Assembly: GCA_034509425.1 (NCBI GenBank)
Contig: JAVTVJ010000834.1
Location: 83,298-147,297 of the forward strand
DNA: 64,000 bases
DNA from: Eopsaltria australis
Lineage: Eukaryota; Chordata; Aves; Passeriformes; Petroicidae
Reading direction: 5' to 3'
Part shown: piece by piece, positions 63,324 to 64,000 of the stretch
Numbering within the stretch: position 1 is the stretch's first letter
Layout: every line of letters begins with the position of its first letter
Notes under the pieces: generated by a model
Seen by the model: the letters and a program-made list of their open reading frames with translations, nothing else
The model's database searches: none
Told to the model about the DNA's origin: nothing
Program-made: the position numbers and the translations under genes

Positions 63324-64000
63324 TCACCCTAAAACAAGGTCTCCTTGAGGTATGCATCGGGTCTCTCCATCCCTTTGCATCACCCACCAGGTGCAGCCCG
63401 GTCCCTGAGCAAAGACAACCCCCCGGATGGGATTGTCTTTACTTGAGGCAGAGTTTACCCAAACAGTCTTTCCCAGCATACCTCTCATGTGTACTACTGG
63501 AACTTTATCTCCATCTGTTGTTTGCAAGGGGTCAGAGTGGGCAGGCCCGGCCTGGCTGGAGGAACCTCGGGTGTTCACTAACCATGTGGCCTTTGCCAAA
63601 TTAGTCTCCCAGTTTTTGAACGTCCCCCCACCCAGTGCTTTCAAGGTGGTTTTGAGCAGGCCATTGTACCGTTCAACTTTCCCAGCTGCTGGTGCATGAT
63701 AAGGGATATGGTACACCCACTCGATGCCATGTTCCCTAGCCCAGGTGTTTATAAGGCTATTTTTGAAATGAGTCCCATTGTAGGATTCAATTCTCTCTGG
63801 GGTACCATGTCTCCAAAGAACCTGTTTTTCGAGGCCCAGGATGGTGTTCCGGGCAGTGGCATGAGGCACAGGGTAGGTCTCCAGCCATCCTGTGGTGGCT
63901 TCTATCGTTGTGAGAACGTAGTGCTTGCCTTGGCGGGTCTGGGGCAGTGTGATGTAATCAATCTGCCAAGCCTCTCCATACTTGTATTTGGACCACCGTC
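63324..64000 (-). pseudogene. pol: pol: integrase catalytic core and C-terminal domain (inactive)
   Basis: Integrase joins viral DNA to host DNA. The frame is open from the right edge to a stop at 63324. Visible: first catalytic Asp in WQIDYITLP near 63960, the GTHF segment, and the catalytic Glu in GKVERYNG, with D,D-35-E spacing. The second Asp is changed to Tyr (TAC codon 63780-63782), so it should be dead. A C-terminal domain with WWVMQRDGE follows. It resembles the class III/ERVL-like pol of bird ERVs as I recall them. The N-terminal zinc finger and RT lie off the right edge. Only about 107 bases separate its stop from the LTR, so there is no env. Confidence 0.85.

Overview
The window reads as bird genomic DNA, probably a songbird. 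It holds several CR1-type LINE 3' ends, many endogenous retrovirus (ERV) LTRs with clean target-site duplications, and one vertebrate gene broken into short exons with GT-AG borders. I see no bacterial-style operons, tRNA, rRNA or CRISPR array. Most long open frames are chance or repeat-derived.

The host gene is DENND2A, a DENN-domain Rab guanine-nucleotide exchange factor, on the minus strand. Twelve coding exons lie between 30203 and 10186. Every exon junction has an acceptor and a donor, and the codon phases agree across all eleven introns, so about 846 codons are intact. The last roughly 290 residues (the rest of the DENN core and dDENN) were not found in 1-10185 and probably lie off the left edge. 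A CpG-rich block at about 58.99-59.66 kb is the likely promoter and first-exon region, so most of the window would be DENND2A intron.

The rest is mainly retroelements. (1) At 1-1571, minus strand, is the 5' end of a provirus: a 552-bp LTR, a lysine-type primer site, and a first reading frame that encodes a polytopic membrane protein running in frame, past one TAA, into a Gag-like segment. Three solo LTRs of this family (LTR-A) sit at 5690, 8046 and 41428. (2) An unusually long LTR family (LTR-B, 1.4-1.65 kb) has copies at 6362, 33361 and, inverted, 53687, each with a perfect 5-bp duplication. (3) At 60.0-62.3 kb is a gammaretrovirus-like provirus with a proline primer site and a truncated matrix gene. 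Its gag is interrupted at 62301 by the 3' LTR of a second, minus-strand provirus whose integrase (63324-64000) has lost a catalytic Asp. (4) Weaker LTR-like blocks occur near 12.0, 32.6, 36.5 and 42.5 kb, and CR1 fragments near 11.5, 39.4, 40.6, 45.3, 46.0, 47.8 and 49.7 kb.

Speculatively, the most novel item is the membrane-protein/Gag arrangement at the left edge. LTR-B, whose TATA box and polyadenylation signal are about 1.3 kb apart, is second.
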